Shown: positions 40,500 through 50,252, numbered from the stretch's first letter. The stretch is DNA of 64,000 bases from Candidatus Kapaibacterium thiocyanatum (GCA_001899175.1 MKVH01000024.1:682001-746000); one strand, 5' to 3'. A program made the numbers and translations. Notes: a model not told the origin generated them from the letters alone.

Positions 40500-42401
40500 C
40501 TACACCATGATCTCCCACACACTCTTCAACGTGGCATGATCGGCCACATGATCCATGAAGCCCTTGTAGAAGGGATGGGCGCCGATCGTCGAGCCGTCGC
40601 CGATAACGACGAGTTTCTTGCGCGCACGCGTCATCGCGACGTTCATACGACGGATGTCCTTGAGGAAGCCGATGTCGCCGTCGTCGTTGCTGCGGACGAG
40701 GGAGATGACGATGACGTCGCATTCCGAGCCCTGGAAGGAATCCACGGTATCGACGTCGAACGTGCGGAACGATGAGGCGAAGCGGTGCTGCAGGTCCTGC
40801 TGCATCATCCGTACCTGACCTCTGTATGGGGAGATGATTCCGACGCTGATGGCCTCGTGACCGTCCGTTTCGGCGAGTTCGCCGAGCACGTGATGTACGA
40901 GCTCCACTTCACCGGGATTGCAGAGCGATTCCGCCCCTTCGCCCGGTTGCTCCGTCCAGCCCTTGCCCGATGTATCGATGAAGACGAGCGATTCCGTGAT
41001 CGGTGCATCATCCGGGAACGTGTGCAGCGAAACGTCGGGATGCGCCGTGACCGCGCCGCCGTAGAAGGCGTCGTTGCTGTAGCGCATGATGACGTGATTC
41101 ATCCGGTACTGTTCCGTCAGCAGTGAAACGGTATGAGGTTGCGCCTTGATGCTCCGTTCCAGCAGCGTCGTGGAAAGTCCCATGCCCGCGGCCTGTTGCG
41201 ACAGTACCGTCGGCGGCAACTGGTGGGGATCGCCGGCCAGCACGACGCGGTCCGCGCGCGTGATGGGAATCCATATGGCCGGATCGAGGCCCTGTCCTGC
41301 TTCGTCGATGACGACGGTACCGAACTGACGACCCTTCAGTTCATGATTGCGGGAGCCGACGAGCGTGCATGTGACCACGTCGGCCTGGCCGAGGATGAGA
41401 TCCGTGACCTGTTCCTCCATCCTGCGGGCATCGCCGACGATGTTCTTCGCCTCGTCCAGGAGGAGTTTACGCTGACGTGCTTCGTCGCGTCCGAACTTGC
41501 GTTTGTACTGCAGCGCCATACGACGGAATTCGTCGGCCCTCTTCTTCAATGCCTTGATGTCGTCTGCCATGCCGTGCGACTTCCATCGTTCGCTGAGCGT
41601 ATGCTGCATCACGGCGGGATCGACGCGGGAGAGATTGCCGATTCGGACGACGTCCATGCCCGCGGCCGCACAACGCTCGGTGAGGAGATCGACGGCGCTG
41701 TTGCTCGGCGCACAGACGAGGATGGGACGTTGCCTGGCTGCGAGATGCCGCACGGCTTCGACGATGGTCGTCGTCTTGCCCGTTCCCGGAGGACCGTGGA
41801 TGATGGCCACGTCCTCGGCCGAAAGGACGTTGGCGATGGCATCGCGTTGCGATGCGTTCAACGACGGGGGGAGCGGGGGCAGGGCAAGGCCTTGCTGCAT
41901 GGATGCTCGTTCATCGCCGAGCAGGACATCGCGGAGATGGGCCAGCCTGTCGTCTTCGGCCGTTGCGACACGATCGAGAGCCTGTTCCATGTCGCGGAAG
42001 CCTGAAGCGTCGAAGACCAGCTCGAGGCCGATCCTTCCCTCGTCCAGCCATTCGGGATGGTCGTTGCCGCGGAGGATGATATGGGCGACGTTGCCGTTGA
42101 CCCAATGAAGGACACCCGGGGCACGGAGTGCACCGCCTCCCTGTTCCATCGAGAACAGTTCGGCAGGTTTTCCACCGGACATCTGATGTGGTTGATTGCT
42201 GCCAGGCGGACGTTCGACGACGACGAACGGATATTCTCCGAAGCCGTAGCCCGTTTCCCTGATCCGTACCGGATACCAGCAGATGCCTTCGCCCACACGC
42301 TGCCGTACGGGTGCATGTTCGACCAGCGCCTTGTACCGGTCGGCATGCGCCGCCCGCTCTACGTCGAGGGCGGCCTTGAGTCGTCGTAATGTATCGTTCA
42401 T
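40500..42401 (-). CDS. SF1B (Upf1/IGHMBP2-like) DNA/RNA helicase
   Basis: 633 residues from the ATG at 42401 (a TTG at 42419 is less likely). All SF1 motifs are visible: Walker A GPPGTGKTTTI, the DEAGQ box, VVLAGDPHQLPPTV, the GIISPYRGQVRMMQ strand, VDTVDSFQGSECDVIVISLV and MNVAMTRARKKLVVIGD. An N-terminal beta-barrel domain (about 30-150) precedes them, as in IGHMBP2. Likely cytosolic 5'-3' helicase with a nucleic-acid housekeeping role. Confidence 0.92.
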   Translation of the reverse strand: MNDTLRRLKAALDVERAAHADRYKALVEHAPVRQRVGEGICWYPVRIRETGYGFGEYPFVVVERPPGSNQPHQMSGGKPAELFSMEQGGGALRAPGVLHWVNGNVAHIILRGNDHPEWLDEGRIGLELVFDASGFRDMEQALDRVATAEDDRLAHLRDVLLGDERASMQQGLALPPLPPSLNASQRDAIANVLSAEDVAIIHGPPGTGKTTTIVEAVRHLAARQRPILVCAPSNSAVDLLTERCAAAGMDVVRIGNLSRVDPAVMQHTLSERWKSHGMADDIKALKKRADEFRRMALQYKRKFGRDEARQRKLLLDEAKNIVGDARRMEEQVTDLILGQADVVTCTLVGSRNHELKGRQFGTVVIDEAGQGLDPAIWIPITRADRVVLAGDPHQLPPTVLSQQAAGMGLSTTLLERSIKAQPHTVSLLTEQYRMNHVIMRYSNDAFYGGAVTAHPDVSLHTFPDDAPITESLVFIDTSGKGWTEQPGEGAESLCNPGEVELVHHVLGELAETDGHEAISVGIISPYRGQVRMMQQDLQHRFASSFRTFDVDTVDSFQGSECDVIVISLVRSNDDGDIGFLKDIRRMNVAMTRARKKLVVIGDGSTIGAHPFYKGFMDHVADHATLKSVWEIMV

Positions 42402-42448
42402 CGCCGGCAAACCTACCAATACCGTAGAACCTACTATAGCACTTTGCG

Positions 42449-42456
42449 TAAATTTG
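42449..42456 (+). promoter_or_regulatory. Possible promoter -7 element before the OmpA-type gene
   Basis: TAAATTTG fits TAnnTTTG and lies 55 bases before the start codon. CATTTTTG twelve bases later is a weaker alternative. Confidence 0.45.
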
Positions 42457-42510
42457 GCCTCATTTTTGCAAGCACGTTGACAACCTTATCCAAACTACAC
42501 GGTAGTACGT

Positions 42511-44454
42511 ATGAAAATTCGTGTCACAATTCTCTCCATCGCGGTAGTTCTGGCCTGCGTGGCCGGTGCTGTATCCGTATCGGCGCAGTCGCTGCCGTAC
42601 GTACCGTGGCGTTTCGGCGCCAACCTCGGCCTCAACTACAACCTGGCCGGTGTCGGTTATGCCAACTGGGTGAGCGATCCTGCCCGTCCCTTCGGACAGT
42701 ACATCCCGAAGGTCATCAACGACGGCTCGGGGCTCGGCCTCTATGGCGGTCTTTTCGCCGAGTATCGCAGCCGTACGTGGTGGGGACTCCAGCTCCGCGC
42801 ATCCTACGACATGCGGAATCTCACGACGAAGGACGACCAGTCCTACCTCAAGCCGGGTGGAGGTTATTACAGCGACGAATACAAGTTCAACAACAGCTAT
42901 ATCGCCATCGAGCCCCGACTCCTGATCTATCCGATCACGGACAACGGCTTCCATATCTCCGTCGGCCCCGGCCTTGCCATCAAGAGCGCGGCCACGTTCG
43001 ACTATACCCCCGAAGGCGGCACGGCGCGTACGGGAATGGAGATTCCCAATGCATCGGGCGTGACGTACAATGCGACGCTTGGCCTTGGCTACGACATCTT
43101 CCTCTCCCAGCCGTCCGAAGAATCGCAGTGGATCCTTTCTCCGTTCGTCGAAGGCACGTGGCTCATGAATCAGCGCGGTGTCGACTTCCCGAATCTGCAG
43201 GGATCGCTCGACGACGCACTGAGCACGGTAACGATCCGCGCAGGTATCGGTATCAAGTTCGGCAAGAACGAAGACGTCAACAAGGTCTCGTCCGAAAACC
43301 GCTTCTTCCGTGTCAGCCCTCCCGAGGACGGTATCTACAGCAAGTCCGTCATCGAGGAATTCTATCCGATGCTGCCGTACGTCTTCTTCGATCGCAACAA
43401 CACGGCCATCCCTTCCCGCTACGTTCTCGTTTCGTCGGGTGAGACGGTCGACTTCATGAAGATGAAGGGCTTCGATGCCGAAGACCTCGCCAATCGCGAA
43501 GCACAGGCATATCGTACGGGCGAAATCTATCTGAACGTGCTCAACATCTTCGGTGCGCGTATGCGCGCCAACCAGTCGGTTACCGTCGAACTCGTCGGTT
43601 CCGATCCGATCGAGAAGAACGGCGACGTTCTCGCCGAATCCGTCAAGAAGTATCTCGTGGACGTATGGCAGATCGATCCGGCCCGCATCACGACGAAGGG
43701 GCAGATCAATCCCCGCATCGTGTCCGGTACGGCCCGCACGCCGCAGGAGGACCGTCCGCTGGTCGACCTCGAGAACCGTCGTGTGGAATTCGTCTTCAGC
43801 AATCCCGATCTCGCCCGTCGCGTCCATGTCAAGGCCGTGCGCGACGCATCGATCGAGAACAACATCCTGATCGAACTCACGACCAACGAGAGCATCGAAT
43901 CGTGGTCGGTTCGCCTTTCGGGCAACGGCCAGAACGTCAGCTATGGTCCGTACAGCTCGGACGAAGCCCTGCTGGCTTCTACCGGTCTGCTCGGAACGGC
44001 CGAGCGTGCCGAATTCCGCGCCGAAGTCACGGCCCGTACGGCCGATGGCCGCACGCTGACGGATGCCGTTCCCTTCGAACTGTTCCGTGCCAAGAACGAC
44101 GCCCGCGGCGAGCGCTATCAACTGCTCTTCGACTATGGCGAAGAGGATCCGGTAGCCCGTACCACGCCGTTCGTGCGTGACGAGATCGCGCCCCGTATCA
44201 AGGCCGGATCGCGCGTTTTCGTCCATGGGCACACGGACAACATCGGTCGTCCGGAAGTGAACCAGAAGCTCTCCGAACAGCGCGCCAAACAGACGAAGAC
44301 CATTCTGGCTGCGGCCCTGCGTGCCGCAGGTCGTACAGCTCGTATCGCGTCGACAGGTCGTGGCGAAAGCCCCGACGACGCACCGATGAGCAACGATCAG
44401 CCGGAAGGCCGGATGTACAACCGTACCGTCATCATGGACGTGCTGCCGAAGTAA
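42511..44454 (+). CDS. OmpA-family outer membrane protein
   Basis: 647 residues with a signal peptide (IRVTILSIAVVLACVAGAVSVSA), an N-terminal beta-barrel-like region (about 30-255), a middle domain, and a C-terminal OmpA peptidoglycan-binding domain with the intact motif VHGHTDNIGRPEVNQKLSEQ and MYNRTVIMDV. It tethers the outer membrane to the cell wall. A single transcription unit is likely. Confidence 0.9.
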   Translation: MKIRVTILSIAVVLACVAGAVSVSAQSLPYVPWRFGANLGLNYNLAGVGYANWVSDPARPFGQYIPKVINDGSGLGLYGGLFAEYRSRTWWGLQLRASYDMRNLTTKDDQSYLKPGGGYYSDEYKFNNSYIAIEPRLLIYPITDNGFHISVGPGLAIKSAATFDYTPEGGTARTGMEIPNASGVTYNATLGLGYDIFLSQPSEESQWILSPFVEGTWLMNQRGVDFPNLQGSLDDALSTVTIRAGIGIKFGKNEDVNKVSSENRFFRVSPPEDGIYSKSVIEEFYPMLPYVFFDRNNTAIPSRYVLVSSGETVDFMKMKGFDAEDLANREAQAYRTGEIYLNVLNIFGARMRANQSVTVELVGSDPIEKNGDVLAESVKKYLVDVWQIDPARITTKGQINPRIVSGTARTPQEDRPLVDLENRRVEFVFSNPDLARRVHVKAVRDASIENNILIELTTNESIESWSVRLSGNGQNVSYGPYSSDEALLASTGLLGTAERAEFRAEVTARTADGRTLTDAVPFELFRAKNDARGERYQLLFDYGEEDPVARTTPFVRDEIAPRIKAGSRVFVHGHTDNIGRPEVNQKLSEQRAKQTKTILAAALRAAGRTARIASTGRGESPDDAPMSNDQPEGRMYNRTVIMDVLPK

Positions 44455-44569
44455 CCGTCCGACCGCAGAATATGTCGATCGATCGAACCCCGATGACGTA
44501 TAGTCATCGGGGTTCGTCGTATTATCGCAGATATCATACGCTACATTCCGGGTATCCACCCGCCGTCTT

Positions 44570-45274
44570 ATGCCGCACTTGGGACATTCAGCCCGTATCC
44601 TCGTCGCCACGCAGGACGTGGCCACATCGCTGGCCGCCTGGCTGGCCATCGGCTTCACGCTGCTGGCTGCCGACGAATCACTTCCGCCGACGTTCGCACG
44701 ATTGACGGATGGTCAGGTCATCGTCACGCTCATGCAGACGACGGTGAGCTCGCCCACGCTGGCCTATTTCAACTCCGATCCTGAGCTCCTGCACAAGGAA
44801 CTGCAGGCCGGGAATCTCGGCTCCATGCCCGTGAGCCCTTCGGAACTGAATGTGACGGGGCCCGGTGGCATGGAGATGTTCGTCCATCGTCAGCCGGAAA
44901 CGAAGGCCCTGCGCCCGACCCGGGAAGGAAATCCCGTTCTCGGTTACTTCGACGGAATGATCGTACCGGTCAAGGACGTGGCCCAGGAAAAGACGATGGC
45001 CGAGATGATGGGCTTCATCGTTACGGAAGAGCATGCGCAGCCGTTCCCGCGAGTGGACATGACGGATGGGCACATGTCGATCTCGCTGCAGCAGACGGCC
45101 GTGGCAGGCAGGCCTCTCGTCTATGACGGGGATCTCGACGACGATACCATCGCTGATCTGCAGGAGCGATGCGGTGATCGATGCGAGGTGTTCAGAAGTC
45201 CGGAAGGGCAGCCGCTCTTCATCCGGATCGTCATGCCCGAAGGTACCACCGTCCTGGTGATGAGCGATGAATGA
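44570..45274 (+). CDS. VOC-superfamily (glyoxalase-like) two-module protein
   Basis: 234 residues in two beta-alpha-beta-beta-beta modules (about 1-110 and 125-225), e.g. SARILVATQDVATSLAAWLAIGF and VPVKDVAQEKTMAEMMGFIV. This is the bidentate VOC fold. No substrate can be inferred. The end overlaps the next gene, another VOC protein, by eight bases, so they are translated together. Confidence 0.75.
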   Translation: MPHLGHSARILVATQDVATSLAAWLAIGFTLLAADESLPPTFARLTDGQVIVTLMQTTVSSPTLAYFNSDPELLHKELQAGNLGSMPVSPSELNVTGPGGMEMFVHRQPETKALRPTREGNPVLGYFDGMIVPVKDVAQEKTMAEMMGFIVTEEHAQPFPRVDMTDGHMSISLQQTAVAGRPLVYDGDLDDDTIADLQERCGDRCEVFRSPEGQPLFIRIVMPEGTTVLVMSDE

Positions 45275-45665
45275 ACGCATCCGCATCCAGGGCCTTGCCA
45301 TGGTCTCCGTCTATGCCGTGGATTTCAAGGCGTCGTTCGATTTCTATCACGACATCCTGGGATTGACGGACTGGCAGTCCATGGGAAACAATGCCGCATA
45401 CTTCCGTTTCGGTGCCGCGAGCGATGGGCAACCGTATGGCATGTACCTCATCGGGGGGCGCACCGAGCCGCCGTCTGCCGATGTACATCCCGCCCGCACG
45501 ACCTTCAGCTTCGACGTTCCGTCTGTCAACGCGATGTTCGACCACCTCCGGTCCCATGGTGTCCGTATGGCGATGGACGAGCCGATGGATATGGGACAGG
45601 GATATTTCTGGTTGGTAGCCTTCGATCCATCGGGGCTTCCTATTGAGTTCCTGGGCCGAGAATGA
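45267..45665 (+). CDS. VOC-family protein (glyoxalase/bleomycin-resistance type)
   Basis: 132 residues with two VOC half-modules: MVSVYAVDFKASFDFYHDILGL and TFSFDVPSVNAMFDHLRSHG, ending in the family-typical FDPSGLPIEFLGR. A small metal-dependent enzyme or binding protein in the cytosol. It overlaps the genes on both sides by a few bases. Confidence 0.88.
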   Translation: MNERIRIQGLAMVSVYAVDFKASFDFYHDILGLTDWQSMGNNAAYFRFGAASDGQPYGMYLIGGRTEPPSADVHPARTTFSFDVPSVNAMFDHLRSHGVRMAMDEPMDMGQGYFWLVAFDPSGLPIEFLGRE

Positions 45666-46303
45666 CCCCTCATGCCGTTCTGTTCGACCTCGATGGTACA
45701 CTGGTCGATTCGTATCGTGGTATCGTCAATTCACTTCGTATGACGTCCGCCGAATTCGGTGTGACGATTCCGGACGACGATCCCTTGCGCTGGTGTATCG
45801 GTCCGTCCCTGTGGCAGTCCTTCGCCCGTCTCCTGAATTCCGACGACCGGACTCTGCTCGATGCAGCGGTACTGCGGTACCGGGCCATCTACCGCGATGG
45901 GCCGATGTTCGACTACGACGTCTACGAGGGAGTGGTGGAGACGCTGGATCGTCTCGTCGAACGGAATATCATCTGCTACGTCGCTACGTCGAAGGCACAG
46001 ATCTATGCCCGTGACATCGTGGCGTCCACGCCGATGGCAGGTCATATCCGCGAAGTCTACGGATGCGAGCTGGATGGAACGCGCGTGGACAAGAAGGAAC
46101 TCATCGCCTGGGTCATGGAGCAGGAAGGGCTGTCGGCATCCACGATCGCGATGATCGGAGACAGACATCACGACATCGACGGCGCCCATCATAACGGAGT
46201 CGCATCCATCGCCGTATCGTACGGATACGGATCGAGAGAGGAGCTCGCTCACGCGGGGTATCTCGTCGATCATCCCGGGCAGATCCTCGATCTGTTCGCC
46301 TGA
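45662..46303 (+). CDS. HAD-superfamily phosphatase (Gph-like)
   Basis: 213 residues with HAD motif I LFDLDGTLVDSY (nucleophile and acid Asp), an alpha-helical cap, a motif II Thr in CYVATSKAQIY and motif IV MIGDRHHDIDGAHHNG. Resembles phosphoglycolate phosphatase and pyrophosphatase PpaX types. The substrate is unknown. Overlaps the VOC gene by four bases. Confidence 0.9.
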   Translation: MTPHAVLFDLDGTLVDSYRGIVNSLRMTSAEFGVTIPDDDPLRWCIGPSLWQSFARLLNSDDRTLLDAAVLRYRAIYRDGPMFDYDVYEGVVETLDRLVERNIICYVATSKAQIYARDIVASTPMAGHIREVYGCELDGTRVDKKELIAWVMEQEGLSASTIAMIGDRHHDIDGAHHNGVASIAVSYGYGSREELAHAGYLVDHPGQILDLFA

Positions 46304-46372
46304 CGTCCGATGCCGCGGAAACGGCCTCGCGTCATTCACGTCGTTCTTCACACATCTATCGTAACTACGTAT

Positions 46373-47044
46373 ATGATCCTCGTTCTTCACGGAGCCCTGG
46401 GCAGTCGCCATCAATTCGAACCGTTGGTGGAACGACTCGGCGAGCGCGGCTCGTTCCTGGAATTCACCGGACACGGTACCACTGCCGACGATGGTGGTGC
46501 ATGGACGATTCCATTGTTCGTCGACCAACTGGAACGACAGCTCGACGCCGGTGCCGGCGATCCGGTGACGATCTTCGGCTACAGTATGGGCGGGTATGTC
46601 GCGATGACACTTGCCCTTCGCAGACCCGAACTGTTCAGGAACATCGTCACGCTCGGTACGAAGCTGGCATGGACACGTGAAGGTGCCGAGAAGGAAGCCG
46701 GGCGGCTGAATGCGGACGTCATCGCCGAGAAAGTCCCGGCCTTCGCGGCGGACCTGCAGCGTCGTCACGGTGCGGATCGATGGCGATCCGTCCTCGATCG
46801 TACGGCCGGTCTCATGCGCGATCTCGGAACGACGCCCCTGCTCACGCCGGAAGGCATGGCCTCGATGTCCGTGCCGGTCCGGTTCATGCTCGGTGACCGC
46901 GATGAGATGGTAGGACTCGACGAGACGGTCGCCTTCTACAAGGCCACACCCGGGGCGGAGTTCGCAGTACTTCCGTCCACTCGCCACCCGATCGAGAAGG
47001 TCGACATCGGACATGTTCTGCGTCATCTGGACGACGTGGCCTGA
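46373..47044 (+). CDS. Alpha/beta-hydrolase family protein
   Basis: 223 residues from the ATG at 46373, which begins directly at the first beta strand (MILVLHGALGSRHQF). The nucleophile elbow is GYSMGG, with a late Asp (LGDRDEMVG) and a His in the C-terminal part. Longer upstream starts give a poor leader. Possibly a MenH/BioH-like esterase; no pathway partner is adjacent. Confidence 0.85.
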   Translation: MILVLHGALGSRHQFEPLVERLGERGSFLEFTGHGTTADDGGAWTIPLFVDQLERQLDAGAGDPVTIFGYSMGGYVAMTLALRRPELFRNIVTLGTKLAWTREGAEKEAGRLNADVIAEKVPAFAADLQRRHGADRWRSVLDRTAGLMRDLGTTPLLTPEGMASMSVPVRFMLGDRDEMVGLDETVAFYKATPGAEFAVLPSTRHPIEKVDIGHVLRHLDDVA

Positions 47045-47046
47045 CG

Positions 47047-48021
47047 ATGGACGATGAGCGATACATCCGGACGCAAGCCGTGAAACAGGCTGCCCTCGAT
47101 GCGGGATTCGACGCCGTGGCCATCGCCCGTGCGGAGCCGCTCGACGAAGAGTATGCGATGTATCGCGAATGGCTCGACAGGGGATATCATGGATCGATGC
47201 ACTACATGGAGCGGAACGGCGAAAGCCGCAGGGATGTTTCCGCCATCGTTCCCGGAGCACGCAGCGTCGTCGTCGTAGCCAGGAACTACTACACGCCTTC
47301 TATCCATCCGGACGGAACCGTCGGAAAGCTGTCGCGCTATGCTTGGGGCGACGACTATCACGTCGTGTTGCCGCCGATGCTCGACGACCTGTGCGAGCGC
47401 ATCCGTGGCATCGTACCCGGCGCTGAAACGCGACGATATACCGATACCGGTCCTGTCATGGAAAAGCAGTGGGCCGTACGATCCGGTCTCGGCTGGATGG
47501 GGAAGAACGGCAATATCCTGCGAAGGGATATCGGTTCGTGGTTCTTTCTCGGAGTGGTCATCACGACGGCGGATCTGGAGGCCGACACGCCGATGGCCGA
47601 CTACTGCGGTACCTGTACGGCCTGCCTCGATGCCTGTCCGACACAGGCTATCGTCCAGCCGTCGGTCGTCGACGCCACGAAGTGCATTTCGTACTGGACG
47701 ATCGAGACGAAGGGGGATACGGACATACCTCTCGAGATAGTCCGGAACCTCGACGGCTGGCTCTACGGCTGCGATACCTGCCAGGACGTCTGCCCCTGGA
47801 ACCGCTTCCAGACGCCGACGTCGGAAGCGCGCTTCGAACCCAGGGAGGGAGAAACCTTCCTGAAACTTGACGACGTGTTAAATTTGCAGCCTGATAATTT
47901 CGTCATACGCTTTCGAAACAGTCCCATCAAGCGACCCAAGCTGGCGGGACTTCAGCGTAATGCACGCGCCCTAGGGGCACACCATTCGAACAACAGGGAT
48001 ATTCATGGGTCAGAATCATAG
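47047..48021 (+). CDS. queG: Epoxyqueuosine reductase
   Basis: Last step of queuosine synthesis in tRNA, cobalamin-dependent. 324 residues with the N-terminal domain (EWLDRGYHGSMHYMERN), the GRNGNxL-type motif here as WMGKNGNILRRD, and two 4Fe-4S motifs CGTCTACLDACPTQAI and GCDTCQDVCPWN. Its 3' end overlaps trxB by 17 bases. Confidence 0.95.
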   Translation: MDDERYIRTQAVKQAALDAGFDAVAIARAEPLDEEYAMYREWLDRGYHGSMHYMERNGESRRDVSAIVPGARSVVVVARNYYTPSIHPDGTVGKLSRYAWGDDYHVVLPPMLDDLCERIRGIVPGAETRRYTDTGPVMEKQWAVRSGLGWMGKNGNILRRDIGSWFFLGVVITTADLEADTPMADYCGTCTACLDACPTQAIVQPSVVDATKCISYWTIETKGDTDIPLEIVRNLDGWLYGCDTCQDVCPWNRFQTPTSEARFEPREGETFLKLDDVLNLQPDNFVIRFRNSPIKRPKLAGLQRNARALGAHHSNNRDIHGSES

Positions 48022-48964
48022 CACCATCGCCATTATCGGATCGGGTCCGGCAGGATTCACTGCAGCCTTGTACGCCAGCAGGGCGAATCTCGACGTCGTG
48101 ATCTTCGAAGGCTTGCAGCCGGGTGGACAGTTGACGATCACGACGGAAGTGGAGAACTATCCGGGCTTCGAACATGGTATCATGGGACCGGAGATGATGG
48201 AAGTCTTCCGCAAGCAGGCCCACCGTTTCGGAGCACGAAGTATCTACGAACTCATCTCGCGTGTAGATTTCTCCAAGCGACCGTTCACACTGTGGAACGA
48301 AAAGGGAACCGAGTATACGGCGGATGCCGTCATCGTCGCCACGGGTGCTTCCGCGAAGTTGCTCGGAGTGCCGGGCGAACAGGAATTCATGGGCTTCGGC
48401 GTCAGCGCATGTGCGACGTGCGATGGCTTCTTCTTCAGGGGGCTTCACGTCTACGTCATCGGTGGTGGCGACACCGCGATGGAAGAGGCGAATTATCTGA
48501 CGCGATTCGCCGAGCATGTCACCGTCGTGCACAGGCGTGAGGAGTTCCGCGCATCGAAGATCATGGTCGATCGTGTGAAAGCCAATCCGAAGATATCCCT
48601 TATGCTCAACAGCGTCGTCGAAGAGTACGTAGGTACGAACGACAATGGTGCGAAAAAGCTCACGCACATCCGCGTCAAGGACACGCAGACCGGCGTGGAG
48701 CGGCTGGTGGAGGCGGACGGGGCCTTCGTGGCGATCGGACATCAGCCCAATACGTCACTCTTCACGAATCTCATCGACATGGATCAGACGGGATACATCC
48801 AGACGCAAGGCAAGAGCAGCTATACCAACATCCCCGGTGTCTTCGCGTGCGGTGACGCACAGGACAGCGTCTACCGTCAAGCCATCACGGCTGCGGGTTC
48901 GGGATGTATGGCCGCCATCGACGCCGAGCGCTGGCTGGAAGCCGTACACGGATCGACGCATTGA
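48005..48964 (+). CDS. trxB: Thioredoxin reductase
   Basis: 319 residues: FAD motif GSGPAGFTAALYASRA, NADPH motif VIGGGDTAMEEA, and the redox-active disulfide CATCDGF. Keeps cytosolic thioredoxin reduced with NADPH. The cysteine-rich array begins beyond the next gene on the other strand; a functional link is not shown. Confidence 0.96.
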   Translation: MGQNHSTIAIIGSGPAGFTAALYASRANLDVVIFEGLQPGGQLTITTEVENYPGFEHGIMGPEMMEVFRKQAHRFGARSIYELISRVDFSKRPFTLWNEKGTEYTADAVIVATGASAKLLGVPGEQEFMGFGVSACATCDGFFFRGLHVYVIGGGDTAMEEANYLTRFAEHVTVVHRREEFRASKIMVDRVKANPKISLMLNSVVEEYVGTNDNGAKKLTHIRVKDTQTGVERLVEADGAFVAIGHQPNTSLFTNLIDMDQTGYIQTQGKSSYTNIPGVFACGDAQDSVYRQAITAAGSGCMAAIDAERWLEAVHGSTH

Positions 48965-48975
48965 GCCGGTAACGC

Positions 48976-49473
48976 TCAGCGTACGATCGCGATCTTCGCA
49001 CGCCGGGTCTTCTTTCCCGCCTCGAGATAGATCAGATAGATGCCGATCGGCAGATCCGACAGATTGACGTCGATGTCGATGCGTGCGCTCGCCATGTGTC
49101 CTCTCATCGCATCCGTGAGGTCCCGGACCTTGTCGCCTGCCATCGAATAGATGGCGAGTGAACGGATGTCCGATCCTGCCAGCGACGGGTTGTAGACATG
49201 CACCGTCGTCGACGATTGCGCAGGATTCGGCGAAGCCGACAGATCGAACCAGGGGACCACTTCCTGGTTCAGGGACGTCGTGATGACGCTGCCGTTTCCG
49301 TTCGCGCAGCCGCAGTTGCCGAACAGCGTATTGCTCAGATCGACGGAAAGGTAATGACGTTCACCAATGGCAGGAACGTCCTGCTTCGGCTGTTGTGGTG
49401 CCGGCTCCAGCGGTGTCTGCGCATCGAGGACGCAACAGGACAGCAGGAGGGCCAGAACGATCAGCGATTTCAT
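48976..49473 (-). CDS. Small secreted protein with type IX sorting domain, at the end of the array
   Basis: 165 residues from the ATG at 49473, with signal peptide MKSLIVLALLLSCCVLDAQ, a Cys-Gly motif (GNCGCANGNG, about residue 55) and a sorting domain from SASPNPAQSS to the end (RAKIAIVR). It is 97 bases downstream of CCW paralog 1 on the same strand, with only that gene's 3' hairpin between, so it may be read from the array. Unlike the array proteins it clearly uses the type IX route. Confidence 0.75.
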   Translation of the reverse strand: MKSLIVLALLLSCCVLDAQTPLEPAPQQPKQDVPAIGERHYLSVDLSNTLFGNCGCANGNGSVITTSLNQEVVPWFDLSASPNPAQSSTTVHVYNPSLAGSDIRSLAIYSMAGDKVRDLTDAMRGHMASARIDIDVNLSDLPIGIYLIYLEAGKKTRRAKIAIVR

Positions 49474-49532
49474 GGTATGCTCCGGGTAATGGTGTCGTAG
49501 TCGTGATCGGTCGTGTCGTCGACGATAATCAT

Positions 49533-49557
49533 GGGGCGGATGGTGGGAATCCACCCC
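49533..49557 (-). terminator. 3' hairpin of CCW paralog 1, loop UCCCACC
   Basis: Nine-bp stem GGGGUGGAU/AUCCGCCCC (one U-G pair), loop UCCCACC, 13 nt after the stop. No U tract follows. The loop CCCACC is complementary to GGUGGG in this gene's 5' hairpin. Confidence 0.75.
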
Positions 49558-49570
49558 GAACAATCCTGGA

Positions 49571-50191
49571 TCAGTAGCAGCACTTCGTCGGATACTTGCA
49601 ATCGAGTGTGATGCAGTCCGCATCGCACGTGCGATCATCGGGGCATTCCGAAAGTACCCGGGTGATGCATTCGCCCGTACCGGTGCGTTCGAACTGAACA
49701 AGATTGGTACAGCACGGAGCATCCAGACAAGCTACGAGGCAGCGGTCGGCGTTGAAGACCACGCACTTCGGCCAGCTTACGATCCAGTTGAAGATGCGTT
49801 CGGATTCCGGGCACTGCGGGAAGAACGTACCGTTGCCGCAGCAGATGCCGATGGCCGCGACGGTGGCATTCATGAGCCCTTGTGCGTCGGTGGTCGTGAA
49901 GCCATCAGGGCAGATGCTCTTGATGACCGTACGGGCGCTGATGGGAAGATTGTCCGGATTGCATGGCTGGACGCCCTTCTTGGGAGGGCAGTACGATTCG
50001 TTGCAGTAGGTGACTTTCACGAAGGCGCTTCCGGTAGGACCGAAGCAGATCTTGATGAGCTGGCTTTGCTCTTCCGAGGGAAGGCAACGACAATTGTCCT
50101 GGGCAGTGGCCCGTGTGGTGGAGGCGAGGAACAGCATACAGATGAGAAGTACACTTCCCGCCACATAACGACAGAAGGTTGACTGTGACAT
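49571..50191 (-). CDS. CCW paralog 1: secreted cysteine-rich protein
   Basis: 206 residues from the ATG at 50191; an ATG four codons earlier is rejected because AGGTTTCTG is the ribosome site shared by the family. Signal peptide ends ATAQ. The mature part keeps the family order: C-x-C (NCRC), VTYCNESYCPP, CNPDNLPISARTVIKSIC, DAQGLMNATVAAIGICC, FNWIVSWPKCVVFN, APCCTNLVQFERT and a final YPTKCCY (Tyr in place of Trp). Function unknown; probably a disulfide-bonded periplasmic or surface protein. No type IX sorting domain is seen. Confidence 0.85.
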   Translation of the reverse strand: MSQSTFCRYVAGSVLLICMLFLASTTRATAQDNCRCLPSEEQSQLIKICFGPTGSAFVKVTYCNESYCPPKKGVQPCNPDNLPISARTVIKSICPDGFTTTDAQGLMNATVAAIGICCGNGTFFPQCPESERIFNWIVSWPKCVVFNADRCLVACLDAPCCTNLVQFERTGTGECITRVLSECPDDRTCDADCITLDCKYPTKCCY

Positions 50192-50227
50192 CAGAAACCT
50201 CATAACAAAAAGTATAAACCACTATAT

Positions 50228-50250
50228 CGTTCCGAACCCCACCCGGAACG
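50228..50250 (-). promoter_or_regulatory. 5' hairpin of CCW paralog 1, loop GGUGGGGUU
   Basis: Perfect 7-bp stem CGUUCCG/CGGAACG, 36 nt before the start. Its loop begins GGUGGG, one G more than in the sister genes, matching the CCCACC of its own 3' hairpin. Confidence 0.85.
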
Positions 50251-50252
50251 CG

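Noticed and set aside
38122..42401. A type I restriction or helicase-nuclease defense island
   Set aside because: The HsdR-N protein and the SF1 helicase are separated by ychF, lie on opposite strands, have core-like base composition, and no methylase or specificity gene is present.
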